Shown: positions 18,201-26,085, counted from the first letter of the stretch. The stretch: 47,741 bases of DNA from an archaeon (GCA_030620045.1 JAUXAD010000003.1:1-47741); one strand, 5' to 3'. The notes: a model not told the origin generated them from the sequence alone. Program-made: numbers and translations.

Positions 18201-19087
18201 CCACAAGTTTGGGAATCTTTTCCATCTCCACAACTAGAATTTTGAACCTTTTTCCAATAATCTAAGTCATCCAATTTTGAAACATCATATACATTTGCTA
18301 TATTACTGCAATTATCTAAAAAATAAACTTTGTCATTATAACAAGTTGTTTCTACTTCCACTATTGGTAAGGACATAGCACAATTATTATTTAAGTCAGG
18401 ATGAGAGCATAAAGTTTTTAAGTAAAAATCTCCATCCAACGTCGCACAAGTGTTTTCTGTCACAAACTGACAACCTCCATCATTGAGAACACATGCTCCC
18501 ATTTCTTTAGTATAAACCCTGCAATCTAATTGAGAAGTTGAAGAATCAAAAACTCCTCCCTGAGTTGTACATTGTATATTTCTTGTGAATATTTTTTTGG
18601 CTCCATCATCTAATATACAACATCCTAGTTGACATTCAAAAACTTCATCAATAGGATTATCTTCCCAATTATCTTCACATCCTTTTTTTGTTCCAACAGA
18701 ACATGTTCCCTCTTCTTCGTCAACACAAGTTCCTGTTTTACATAAATCAGTTGATTCACAATCTGTCATCCATGTTTGTCCAGCACAAGAATCTTCAGAA
18801 CCAATAGGCTGACAAGTTGCATTATTTATTTCTTCACAACACCAATCTTCCTGGGCAGAAACAATTCCTATTTGTTTTATTGATAAAAGTCCTACCAATA
18901 AATTTAATCCTGAATTAATTAAATTAAATTTATTTTTTTCTTTAATTATTTTTGTTTCAGTTAGGGAATCAGTTTTATGAATAATATAACTATTAGCAGC
19001 AATCATATTAACTAATAAAAAAATCTGAAATATCACAACAGCTAACAAAACAATTTCTTTTTTATTTTTCTTTATTTTTGACATCAT
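15287..19087 (-). CDS. Giant Cys-rich surface protein of unit A, 1266 aa
   Basis: The N terminus has two hydrophobic segments (about 13-31 and 54-76) ending in a signal-like IVSAQEDWCC. Residues of about 77-640 form a Cys-rich region paralogous to the whole 577-aa protein; about 660-735 is an Ala/Gly-rich hydrophobic block (EGLVGAAATTAAAAAA, then IIAIVLIILTAVLALIF); about 750-805 holds the Cys module CKPWQ...CTEYKCRSLGSGC; the rest is Ig-like beta segments (AECKWTHDTDKSYDEME, VLIVCKDEAGN). The C-terminal half matches the 1002-aa protein. It overlaps the 262-aa pilin-like gene by 4 bp. It is thus a fused version of what unit B encodes in two genes. A surface adhesin or tip role is inference. 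Confidence 0.78.
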   Translation of the reverse strand: MMSKIKKNKKEIVLLAVVIFQIFLLVNMIAANSYIIHKTDSLTETKIIKEKNKFNLINSGLNLLVGLLSIKQIGIVSAQEDWCCEEINNATCQPIGSEDSCAGQTWMTDCESTDLCKTGTCVDEEEGTCSVGTKKGCEDNWEDNPIDEVFECQLGCCILDDGAKKIFTRNIQCTTQGGVFDSSTSQLDCRVYTKEMGACVLNDGGCQFVTENTCATLDGDFYLKTLCSHPDLNNNCAMSLPIVEVETTCYNDKVYFLDNCSNIANVYDVSKLDDLDYWKKVQNSSCGDGKDSQTCGNCDGLTSMCAPSSEAGVNPDYGDYACEDLSCEDDYFEEKYERPPQNGESWCIYESYIGESRDVVGSEHRRRWCDRGEIKVEACGEYRMQICGEKTTGEYSVARCRANEGWRCFQIEPVAYEFEDDGEISNEDDIGDFNDECDSLSDCRVQQVDLHDEDAPKIYADPGNYYWHLIGDDQAIDPLARSKEDGEYSNFFIFDVCVPEYPAGLKFWEAEDKSNDLCSIASVSCPTSWVKGVFHTQCRGNCNCLDQKFADEMNEFCTSIGDCGGYVNTEGKYTKNFRTFDIDKLDDDDAYWIYVLMAGEYSKWPLFTADGDIGEGSGEEYARDDQIGKGNPPKFFSSTEQDWIGNALDAIEPGLDYTNPGLAIGIVMGGLSGVATIVAGLITSAVVAAATEGLVGAAATTAAAAAAVSPGPVIGWIIAIVLIILTAVLALIFGPGGVGSEEEIDVEFTCKPWQPPTNPDKYDCSICDDNKPCTEYKCRSLGSGCRFISKDELYETEESICINQYRDDSTPPKISLNELDGGLYSDSPRPGGNGIEIRNSSGGCIQEFTEINFSLITKEGSNEDYAKCVYNWKPVAPNATEDYTLEGEEFKEGNSYSVLHRFENRLPFVSSLDVISGTLGERWGELNMYVRCEDYAGNPNFNEYIVNFCIKEGEDIEHARIKENGFSPESGSYLEYNITEKILTISLDEPAECKWTHDTDKSYDEMETFTSCDDYHPWEMKSRWDCSTTLTNLTKPTNNIYIKCKDQPWVCDPTQTGCDYDGPWNENDRNVNMDGFPYTLYATENELQIVSISPQGEIRRGSVPTEADDLRVTTSGGMANGISRCEYDFVEPPLGWDFFAQEDTYHIYPLHPSAGNYNVLIVCKDEAGNKAEGNAIFNLIIDDLPPMVVRAYQDGGSLKLITDEEAKCYYDLNRCSFNLENGTSMTTAFSTVHTTTWNPDITYHVKCKDVFDNTNSDCAIKIIPSS

Positions 19088-19872
19088 GAGAATTCAAAAC
19101 CAAATCCAGGACCTGTTACGCATCCTCTTACAGCAAACCTAAATTCTTCACCACTTTCCCTATGTTCAATATTATAGATTATTGAAGAATCCATTGTCCG
19201 GTATTTATTTATATTTAATTCAGGATAATGAAGCATATCATAATTATTAAAATCACATATTGTTGCTTCTTTGTTTATAATTTCTTGAACAACAAGAGCT
19301 AAATCATAAAACCTGCTTGGAATAATAATTTTAAAATCCTCTTGCGTTGAAGTTTCATCCGCCTTTGTTAATATGAGTTCTGCATCAATTTCTATCACCA
19401 CCTTTTTTTCCATTAACTCAACTTCAAAATCTCTATAATTTACATCTACCCCATATCCTCGGTTGATTAAACTTGATGTTAATTTATCAAAACAATCCAC
19501 AACATCATCAGAAATATAATTTTTTATTTCATCTTCTAAATGCCGAATTAACATTGGTTCTTGATTTACACAAAAAAGATCATCATTTTGATTGTAGCAT
19601 AAATAAGAAATATCAACAGGAAGATTTTCATCTTCTAATTTAAATTTTTTATGAAGTGGATTTTCTATATATCCTCCTTGTATAGAAATTTTTTCAATAC
19701 CCTCCTTAACTTTATCTTCTATACAAGATTCTAAAAAAATATTAGGATTTTCTTCTGGCTTCTCTCCAATTCCTGGAATCACTCCGCTCCTAATAAGAAA
19801 AAATAATGAAATTATGCCAACCAGTATTATCCCAACAATTATAAAAATAGTTACTTGCCCCCTCTTTTTCAT
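19084..19872 (-). CDS. Prepilin-like protein of unit A, 262 aa
   Basis: It begins MKKRGQVTIFIIVGIILVGIISLFFLI, a class III prepilin signal (KRG before Q). The outer domain has conserved pieces shared with the 257-aa protein of unit B: CIEDKVKEGIEKISIQGG, SYLCYNQND, NQEPMLIRHLEDEI, VVDCFDKLTSSLINRGYGV. It is the first gene of the 13-kb cluster and is coupled by a 4-bp overlap to the 1266-aa gene. No other conserved domain was recognised. Confidence 0.75.
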   Translation of the reverse strand: MKKRGQVTIFIIVGIILVGIISLFFLIRSGVIPGIGEKPEENPNIFLESCIEDKVKEGIEKISIQGGYIENPLHKKFKLEDENLPVDISYLCYNQNDDLFCVNQEPMLIRHLEDEIKNYISDDVVDCFDKLTSSLINRGYGVDVNYRDFEVELMEKKVVIEIDAELILTKADETSTQEDFKIIIPSRFYDLALVVQEIINKEATICDFNNYDMLHYPELNINKYRTMDSSIIYNIEHRESGEEFRFAVRGCVTGPGFGFEFS

Positions 19873-19933
19873 AATAGTTTTAGTATTTACCTACTTATAA
19901 ATTTTATTAGAAATCCTAATCCTCAACTCAGAC

Positions 19934-19973
19934 TAGCGATTCCTATTAATTTGTTTAGTTTGCTAAATCGCTA
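19934..19973 (-). terminator. Hairpin at the 3' end of pcn
   Basis: TAGCGATT (19934-19941) and AATCGCTA (19966-19973) are perfect 8-bp arms around a 24-nt loop. One arm covers the TAG stop codon of pcn. It may act in termination or 3'-end protection; no long T-run follows, so this is tentative. Confidence 0.35.
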
Positions 19974-20696
19974 ATCCTCGGTTTCTACTCTTGGCGCAAG
20001 AATAAAACTAAGTTCCATCTGTTCTGTTTTAAATTCCATTTTTAAGGGATGGTCATTTGCAAATTGTAAAGTTGTTTTTTCGCAAAGTTTTGCACCTTTC
20101 ATAAATTTTTGCAAATATTCTAAACTATATTTTGACTTGCAATTCTCAGCTTGTATATTTGCTTCATCTCCAGAGAACTCAGACCTCGCAGAATTCAAAC
20201 CCTTTGCCTCAATTATAAATTTCCCTTCTTCAATTACAAATGAGCAGGAATCAGCAACAACCACACAGTCTTCGATTGAAGCAATTAAATCAATTGAATT
20301 TAATTCCACTCTTGAACTAAACTCCAAACTCGGCATTTCTTTATCTTCCCCTTCTATTTCAATAAGGCTTAAAGTGAAATTTCTTTTAATTCTATCTTGA
20401 ATTTGAATTCCTAATAAATTCCCTTTTTTTTCTAAAATTAAAAAACTTCCAGAGCCGCATCTTTTAAGAATTTGTTTTAAATTATCCAGATTAATTCCCA
20501 AAATTTCATCATCTGTTTCAAACTGGGAAAACGAACTTTTCGGCAGCTTAAATCCAACCATCGCGACATTTGCAGGGTCCATCGCCGTAATACTCATTCC
20601 AAATTCATTTACTTTAATTTTTACTTCTGTAACTAGTTCAGAAAGAAGTTCAATTGTCTTTGACAGCAAAGTAGGATTCTCTAATTTTAATAACAT
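19971..20696 (-). CDS. pcn: DNA polymerase sliding clamp (PCNA)
   Basis: This 241-aa protein matches archaeal PCNA over its full length: N-terminal FKLPKSSFSQFETDDEILGINLDNLKQILKR, the interdomain region IEGEDKEMPSLEF, central ELNSIDLIASIEDCVVVAD, and the C-terminal LEYLQKFMKGAKLCEKTTLQF...PLKMEF...LSFILAPRVE. PCNA forms a homotrimeric ring on DNA that tethers polymerase, FEN1, ligase and other factors. It is divergent from the primase gene with a shared 72-bp promoter region containing a 20-bp palindrome, suggesting joint control of replication genes. Confidence 0.95.
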   Translation of the reverse strand: MLLKLENPTLLSKTIELLSELVTEVKIKVNEFGMSITAMDPANVAMVGFKLPKSSFSQFETDDEILGINLDNLKQILKRCGSGSFLILEKKGNLLGIQIQDRIKRNFTLSLIEIEGEDKEMPSLEFSSRVELNSIDLIASIEDCVVVADSCSFVIEEGKFIIEAKGLNSARSEFSGDEANIQAENCKSKYSLEYLQKFMKGAKLCEKTTLQFANDHPLKMEFKTEQMELSFILAPRVETED

Positions 20697-20720
20697 ATTT
20701 ATAAAAATATAATTTATTTT

Positions 20721-20740
20721 TTAAGTATTATTATACTTAA
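20721..20740. promoter_or_regulatory. Perfect 20-bp palindrome between pcn and primase genes
   Basis: TTAAGTATTATTATACTTAA has perfect 8-bp arms and a 4-nt spacer. It is the centre of the divergent promoter region and overlaps the likely TATA/BRE zone of pcn (about 26 nt before its ATG) while lying just upstream of the TATA-like TTATTTAAAC of the primase gene. A dimeric regulator bound here could control both genes. Confidence 0.5.
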
Positions 20741-20768
20741 GATAAGGTATTTATTTAAACTTTCTTTA

Positions 20769-22076
20769 ATGTTTTCTTTTATGGAAGCCCAGAGTATCCG
20801 AGAACAAAGAATTAGAAAAATAACTCAACTATATTATTCAAGACAGGATATTCAAAGAGCTATTTTTGATTTTTCTAAAAATAGAGAAGTTATACCCAGA
20901 TATTTTGAGGGTTTTGGAAAAAGGCCAGATACATTAGAATATCCTGGAGACATTTTAGCAGTGGTAAAAAAAGGAGCAACATCTCTCCACTGCTCTGAAG
21001 AACTTTGGGAAGACCCTCTTAAACTTCAAACAGGAATGGATGAAAATCAATTAAATAACTTAAGAATTGGCTGGGATTTGCTCATCGATATAGATAGCAA
21101 ATATATAGATTATAGTAAAATTTCTGCTAAGATTATAGTAGATTTATTCAAATTTCATGGAATTAAAAATATTGGGATTAAGTTTAGTGGAAGTAAAGGA
21201 TTTCACATAATAATCCCTTGGAAAGCTTTTCCTAAAGAGATAAATGAAGTTCAGACAAAAAACATGTTTCCAGAATGGCCGAGGATTATAACAAAATATA
21301 TTATGGAAAAAACAAAAGAAAAATTAATTGAAGAAATTAGTAATTTGACAAGACCAAATAAATATATAAAAGATTTTCAAGCTTCAGAACAAGTTATGCC
21401 AGATATTATCTTGGTTTCTCCACGACATTTATTTAGAATGCCTTATTCTTTGCATGAAAAAACAGCTTTAGCAAGTGTTGTTTTAAATCCAGAAGAAATT
21501 GAAGGGTTCCAATTAAAAGATGCAGACCCTTTCAAAATAAAGGTTAAAAATTTCATGCCAGGTGTTGAAGAAGGAGAAGCCTCTGAACTTTTAATGCAGG
21601 CATTGGATTGGCATAAGGATAATAATCAGGAAGAAGAAAAAGAATCTAAAAAATTTGATTATAAACCAATAAAACTTAGTAATCTATCTGAAAAAAATTT
21701 TCCTCCTTGCACCCTTAGAATACTAAAAGGACTTACAGATGGAAAAAAAAGAGCCTTATTTATCTTGATAAATCTATTTCGTTCTGTCGGAATGGATAAG
21801 GATGAATTAGAAAAAAGAATTGATGATTGGAATAAAAAAAATAAGCCTCCTTTAAAACAAGGTTACATAAAATCACAACTTTCTTGGAGCTATAGAAAAA
21901 AACCAATAATGCCTCCAAATTGCAAAGAGTTTTATCAAGGGATTGGGGTTTGTCTTCCAGATAATCTCTGCAACTTAATAAAAAATCCTGTGAACTATAT
22001 TGTCAGGAAAAACTTCCAATCAAATCAATTAGGTAATGCATATAAAAAGAGAGATACTTTTAAAAATAACATTTAA
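20769..22076 (+). CDS. priS: DNA primase, PriS-type with PriL-like Fe-S C-terminal domain (fused)
   Basis: The N-terminal 250 residues are an archaeo-eukaryotic primase: YYSRQDIQRAI, catalytic D107-I-D109, SGSKGFH (140-146) and PD212IILVSPRHLFRMPYSLH. Residues of about 310-410 carry four cysteines C314, C385, C395 and C401 in a helical context (CTLRILKGLTDGKKRAL, KPIMPPNCKEFYQGIGVC), which resembles the iron-sulfur domain of the PriL large subunit. The length of 435 aa fits a one-chain primase such as that described in Nanoarchaeum. A leaderless start at the second Met (ATG 20781, MEAQSIREQ) is possible because the TATA-like TTATTTAAAC is about 26 nt before it. Makes RNA primers for replication. 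Confidence 0.9.
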   Translation: MFSFMEAQSIREQRIRKITQLYYSRQDIQRAIFDFSKNREVIPRYFEGFGKRPDTLEYPGDILAVVKKGATSLHCSEELWEDPLKLQTGMDENQLNNLRIGWDLLIDIDSKYIDYSKISAKIIVDLFKFHGIKNIGIKFSGSKGFHIIIPWKAFPKEINEVQTKNMFPEWPRIITKYIMEKTKEKLIEEISNLTRPNKYIKDFQASEQVMPDIILVSPRHLFRMPYSLHEKTALASVVLNPEEIEGFQLKDADPFKIKVKNFMPGVEEGEASELLMQALDWHKDNNQEEEKESKKFDYKPIKLSNLSEKNFPPCTLRILKGLTDGKKRALFILINLFRSVGMDKDELEKRIDDWNKKNKPPLKQGYIKSQLSWSYRKKPIMPPNCKEFYQGIGVCLPDNLCNLIKNPVNYIVRKNFQSNQLGNAYKKRDTFKNNI

Positions 22077-22087
22077 TTATATATCCT

Positions 22088-23848
22088 ATGAAAAAGAGAG
22101 TTTTATTTGGAGTTTTAATTATACTTCTAATCTTAAATCTATCTTTTATAATTGCACAAGAAAATGAGACAGTAGAAGACAAAGCATATGAATGTCTTGA
22201 AGATAAAGTGGGAGATTGTTCCTCTCTTACTTCCTTCGAGGATAAGATTTTTTCTTTATTAGCAATAGGAGAATGCAAGGATGAAGTTAGTTCTGATTTA
22301 GAAAATAAATATGATTCTAATATTAAATTAACAGCTCAGGCGATTTTAGCTTTAGATAAAGTAGGGGTTGACACTACTACTGCCGAAACATGGCTCTTGT
22401 CTCAAAATACAACACCAGAAAGTATGGATTGGCTTTTACAAATTGAAAGCACTGAAGAAACAACATGCACAATAGATTATGGAGGTTGGTCATTTCCTAA
22501 TATAATTATTAGAGAAGACAAAACAATAAGTAATCCTGCAGGAGCCTGTTTGACAAAATATGGGGGGGGCTATTGGTTTAAAATCTCTTCAGATTGTTAT
22601 ACCTATGAATTTGAAATTTTATGTGATAAATCTTTTTCAACAAATCTCTTATACAAAAAAACAACAGGTTCTGGTTCTGATACAATTTATGTTTCAGCAA
22701 ATACTCATACAGCATCAGCAGGAGGAACAACCTCAGAAAAAGTAAATTCTTTTTGTTTTGGAACTCCATGTGATTATGAAGCAAGTTTATGGGCAGCACT
22801 TGTTTTAAATTTTAAAGGATATGGTGTTTCTTCTTATCTTCCTTATTTAATTACTATGGCTGATGAAATCGGAAATATAAAATATCTTCCTGAATCTTTC
22901 TTGCATTCTTTAACAAACAACTTTCGTGGTGATTTATTGTCAAAACAATTACTTGATGGTTCTTGGGAAATGCCTGGAGGTGAAGGCAAGTATTATGACA
23001 CTGCTTTAGCATTACTTCCATTTCAAAATGAAGACATCACAGAAAAAACAAATACCATGAATTGGCTTGAAGAAAAACAAGGAACAGATGGTTGTTGGGA
23101 CAGCGGAAATATTAGAAACACTGCATTTATTTTATACTCTATATGGCCTAAAGGAATTATCAGCGAAGAAGATGATGGCATTGATTGCAAAGATGCAGGA
23201 TACTTTTGCATGCATTCTGTGAGTTGCGATAAAGCTGGCGGCGATGTGTTAAGTGGTTATACTGGTTGTTTTGGCACAAATATTTGTTGTAGTAAAGAAA
23301 AAGTTTTAGAAAGTTGTTCTGAACAAGGAGGAAAAGTTTGTAGCACTGGTGAAAAATGTAGTATCTCAACTGTAGATGCTTCAGATACATCTGAATGTTG
23401 TACTGATGATTGTCAACCAATAAGTGAAACTATCCCAGAAAAATCAGAATGTGAAAAAAACAATGGGACATGTAAAACACAATGCTCTGAAGATGAAAAA
23501 GAATTAGATGAGGACTGCAAAGATTATAGTGATATTTGTTGTATTGAAAAAGAAGGAACTTATTGGTGGATTTTTGTATTGATTGGATTAATTATTTTAG
23601 TTGTAGTAGGAATAATATTTAAAGATAAATTAAGAACTTTTTGGTTTAAGATAAAATCCAAGTTTAGAAAATCTAAACCAGGACCAAGACCTGGATTCCC
23701 CCAACCTCCAGGAATTCCTCCACAAAGAGCAAGACCAAGAAGAGTTTTACCTCCATCACAAAGACGACCAGTAAGAAAACCTGCACAAAGTCAAAAGAGG
23801 GGAGATATGGATGACGTTCTTAAAAAATTGAAAGAGATGGGGAAGTAA
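22088..23848 (+). CDS. Membrane-anchored protein with secreted alpha-toroid-like and Cys-rich domains
   Basis: A signal peptide (1-23) leads into about 300 residues resembling the alpha/alpha-toroid repeats of prenyltransferase/terpene cyclase and complement-like proteins (LTAQAILALDKVGVDTTTAETWL, LLDGSWEMPGGEGKYYDTALALL, MNWLEEKQGTDGCWD). Next is a Cys-rich segment of about 110 residues with CSEQGGKVCSTGEKCSISTV, a module shared with the protein at 24193-25749. A membrane segment (WWIFVLIGLIILVVVGIIF) and a Pro/Arg-rich cytoplasmic tail end the protein. No cyclase catalytic Asp motif was recognised, so binding or scaffolding seems likelier than cyclisation. It starts 12 bp after the primase gene. 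Confidence 0.7.
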   Translation: MKKRVLFGVLIILLILNLSFIIAQENETVEDKAYECLEDKVGDCSSLTSFEDKIFSLLAIGECKDEVSSDLENKYDSNIKLTAQAILALDKVGVDTTTAETWLLSQNTTPESMDWLLQIESTEETTCTIDYGGWSFPNIIIREDKTISNPAGACLTKYGGGYWFKISSDCYTYEFEILCDKSFSTNLLYKKTTGSGSDTIYVSANTHTASAGGTTSEKVNSFCFGTPCDYEASLWAALVLNFKGYGVSSYLPYLITMADEIGNIKYLPESFLHSLTNNFRGDLLSKQLLDGSWEMPGGEGKYYDTALALLPFQNEDITEKTNTMNWLEEKQGTDGCWDSGNIRNTAFILYSIWPKGIISEEDDGIDCKDAGYFCMHSVSCDKAGGDVLSGYTGCFGTNICCSKEKVLESCSEQGGKVCSTGEKCSISTVDASDTSECCTDDCQPISETIPEKSECEKNNGTCKTQCSEDEKELDEDCKDYSDICCIEKEGTYWWIFVLIGLIILVVVGIIFKDKLRTFWFKIKSKFRKSKPGPRPGFPQPPGIPPQRARPRRVLPPSQRRPVRKPAQSQKRGDMDDVLKKLKEMGK

Positions 23849-23892
23849 TTAATTATAGATATTTTTAAATACCCATTTTATTCTTTTGAAGA

Positions 23893-24153
23893 ATGAAAAA
23901 TATCGAAGATAATTTCGAAGAAAAACCTAAAAAGAAATTGCCGATTAGTACAAAATTCTTTTTTTCTATAACAGAAGGATTCTTCAGTATGATACCTTTT
24001 AAGGAAAAATTAGGGTTATCTGATGCATATGATTTTATAAAAAAAATTAATTATAGTTATAACAGTAGTGTTGGGAGATTAGCTGGACAACTTGTTATGA
24101 CTTCAGTATATGCTGGATTATACATTAATCTCATCAAGCTTCTAAGGTCTTAA
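23893..24153 (+). CDS. Small membrane-associated protein, unknown
   Basis: This 86-aa protein has a charged N terminus (EDNFEEKPKKKLP) and two moderately hydrophobic stretches (STKFFFSITEGFFSMIPF and LAGQLVMTSVYAGLYINLIKLL). The family is not recognised. It lies between two membrane proteins on the same strand that share a Cys module, with gaps of about 40 bp each, and may be co-transcribed with them. Confidence 0.55.
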   Translation: MKNIEDNFEEKPKKKLPISTKFFFSITEGFFSMIPFKEKLGLSDAYDFIKKINYSYNSSVGRLAGQLVMTSVYAGLYINLIKLLRS

Positions 24154-24192
24154 TAAAATAAACTTTATTAACCATACATTTCTCTTATTTAG

Positions 24193-25749
24193 ATGAAAAA
24201 GAGTGTAATATTTATTTCAATTTTATTTTTATTTGTAATGCCAGTAATATCAGCAGTTGAATTTGATATGAAAACAAACTTCAGTCAGGGAGAAACACTT
24301 ATGGCAAAAGTTTCTGGATATTTCCTCGAGCCAATCCTTAAAGAAAATCTATTTTTTTACAGAGGACATGTAAGAATGCCTATGGAATATGATGTTACAA
24401 AAATAAACGAGGAGTTTTATATTTATGCCTTACTTCCAGAAAAAAACCCAAACAATTATTCAATTGCTATAAAAAATATTAGATACATGAAAGGAAGCAA
24501 AATTAGTGAAGAAGAACTCACAAAAAATTTTTCAATAAATGAAAATACAGCAGATTTTTCTATAAATCCTGGATTTGTTAGTACTAAAACTAATTATTTT
24601 ATAGAAGTACAGAATCTACAAGAAAATAAAATTACAATACAGACAAATAATGAAAGCGTAAATCTTAAATCAGGAGAAATAAAAAAAATAAATTTTGAAA
24701 TAGGAGATATAGAGCAACCAACATTAAAATTAGTTGAACTAAGCACAGCAAATTTAAAATATGAGATTCCTGTTTATATTTTTATTGAAGAGATATCAGA
24801 AAAAAAAGGGAGAGGATTTAAACTTGAACCTTCAGAATTAAATATTTCTACGTCTACAAACTATAACATCACGAGGATGATTTATCTTTATAATGCTGGG
24901 AAGGAAACATTAAGAAATATTTCATTATCTGTTTCTGATTCATTAAAATCCCACATTACACTTTCAATAGAGCAAGTCGAAGAATTAGAGGAGAATAGTA
25001 GCATTAAGATTGAACTTTACATTTTTTCTGATGAAGAGGAAAAAGTTCAAGGCAATATAAAAGCAAAAACAGAGGATGAAACTCTTCTAAGTTATTCAAC
25101 AATATTTTTGAATTTTTTAAAAGATTATACCCCAATAGATGAAGAAGATGAAATTCTTATAACAAAAACTTGTTCTGAACTGAATGGAGCAATCTGTAAT
25201 TCAAGTGAGGAATGTAGCATTTCAACTGTAGAAACTTTAGACGAATTAAAATGCTGTTTAGGTACTTGCAAAAAAATTGAAGAAAGTCAAGCAGGAAGAA
25301 TAATTGGTTGGGGGATAGTTATAGTAGTTGCTGGTTTTTTAATTTGGTTTTTTATGAAAAAATATAAAGGAGCAAAAAAGCCGATTGATTTATTAAAAAT
25401 AGCTAAAGGAAAAAAATCAACCTCCTCTCATCCTCCTGAAATAGATAAAGATAAAAAAATTAAAGCCCAGACAAGAAGGGTTGTTGAAAAACCAATTAGA
25501 CAAGCCGTTAATAAACCAGTTGTGAGAATTGTTGAAAGACCAGTTGTTAGAGAAGTAATAAAAAAAGTTTTTGTTGAAAAACCAAAAGAGCCAATTACAG
25601 GATATATTGGATCGTCAAATGCAAAAAAATATCATAAATCATCTTGTAGATTTTCTAAATTAATCGAGAATAAATATAAAATTTCAAACAATGATATTGA
25701 ATATTTTCAAAAACAAGGATATAAACCATGCAAGGTTTGTTTAAAATAA
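24193..25749 (+). CDS. Membrane protein with Cys-rich outer module and cytoplasmic Ada-like zinc domain
   Basis: The 518-aa protein has a signal peptide (1-20), a beta-rich outer region of about 300 residues, the Cys module CSELNGAICNSSEECSISTV (about 328-365) shared with the 22088 gene product, one membrane segment (about 372-392), and a cytoplasmic tail with PVV/RPVVRE repeats. The last 50 residues (YIGSSNAKKYH...PCKVC) match the Ada-type metal-binding tail: H481-x3-C485 and C513-x2-C516. In other proteins this tail often accompanies nucleases or ComEA-like proteins. The domain order is unusual, putting a zinc domain inside and a Cys-rich sensor-like domain outside. Confidence 0.7.
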   Translation: MKKSVIFISILFLFVMPVISAVEFDMKTNFSQGETLMAKVSGYFLEPILKENLFFYRGHVRMPMEYDVTKINEEFYIYALLPEKNPNNYSIAIKNIRYMKGSKISEEELTKNFSINENTADFSINPGFVSTKTNYFIEVQNLQENKITIQTNNESVNLKSGEIKKINFEIGDIEQPTLKLVELSTANLKYEIPVYIFIEEISEKKGRGFKLEPSELNISTSTNYNITRMIYLYNAGKETLRNISLSVSDSLKSHITLSIEQVEELEENSSIKIELYIFSDEEEKVQGNIKAKTEDETLLSYSTIFLNFLKDYTPIDEEDEILITKTCSELNGAICNSSEECSISTVETLDELKCCLGTCKKIEESQAGRIIGWGIVIVVAGFLIWFFMKKYKGAKKPIDLLKIAKGKKSTSSHPPEIDKDKKIKAQTRRVVEKPIRQAVNKPVVRIVERPVVREVIKKVFVEKPKEPITGYIGSSNAKKYHKSSCRFSKLIENKYKISNNDIEYFQKQGYKPCKVCLK

Positions 25750-26085
25750 TTATATTGTAAGGTCAATATGCTCTCCGGAATCAGTATATTCTTCTGTTTT
25801 TCCTTCGTTATTATATTCCCTAAAACTCTGTAAAAATCTTCTTTCACCTTTTAAATCTTTTATAATTCCTTCTTGATGATTTTCATTATCCTGTTTTATA
25901 CCATCTTCCTCTTCTCTATAAACCTGTGGAACTATTCCCTCTTTATCTTTTAACATTTCTTGAAATTTTGAATCTCTTACTATTGGTCTTTTCTCTCCAG
26001 CATCTTCCATTCGTTTAATAGAATCTTGTGCTAACCCTACATATACCATATTAGTAACTGCAGTACTATTATCTATCCCTATCAT
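25750..26085 (-). CDS. Hypothetical protein, hydrophilic
   Basis: This 111-aa soluble, charged protein (VGLAQDSIKRMEDAGEKRP; EGIVPQVYREEEDGIKQDN) has no recognised domain, signal or membrane segment. Its start overlaps the upstream gene by 4 bp, which supports it being expressed as the last gene of the 27090-25750 operon. Its stop abuts the stop of the convergent 24193 gene. Confidence 0.6.
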   Translation of the reverse strand: MIGIDNSTAVTNMVYVGLAQDSIKRMEDAGEKRPIVRDSKFQEMLKDKEGIVPQVYREEEDGIKQDNENHQEGIIKDLKGERRFLQSFREYNNEGKTEEYTDSGEHIDLTI

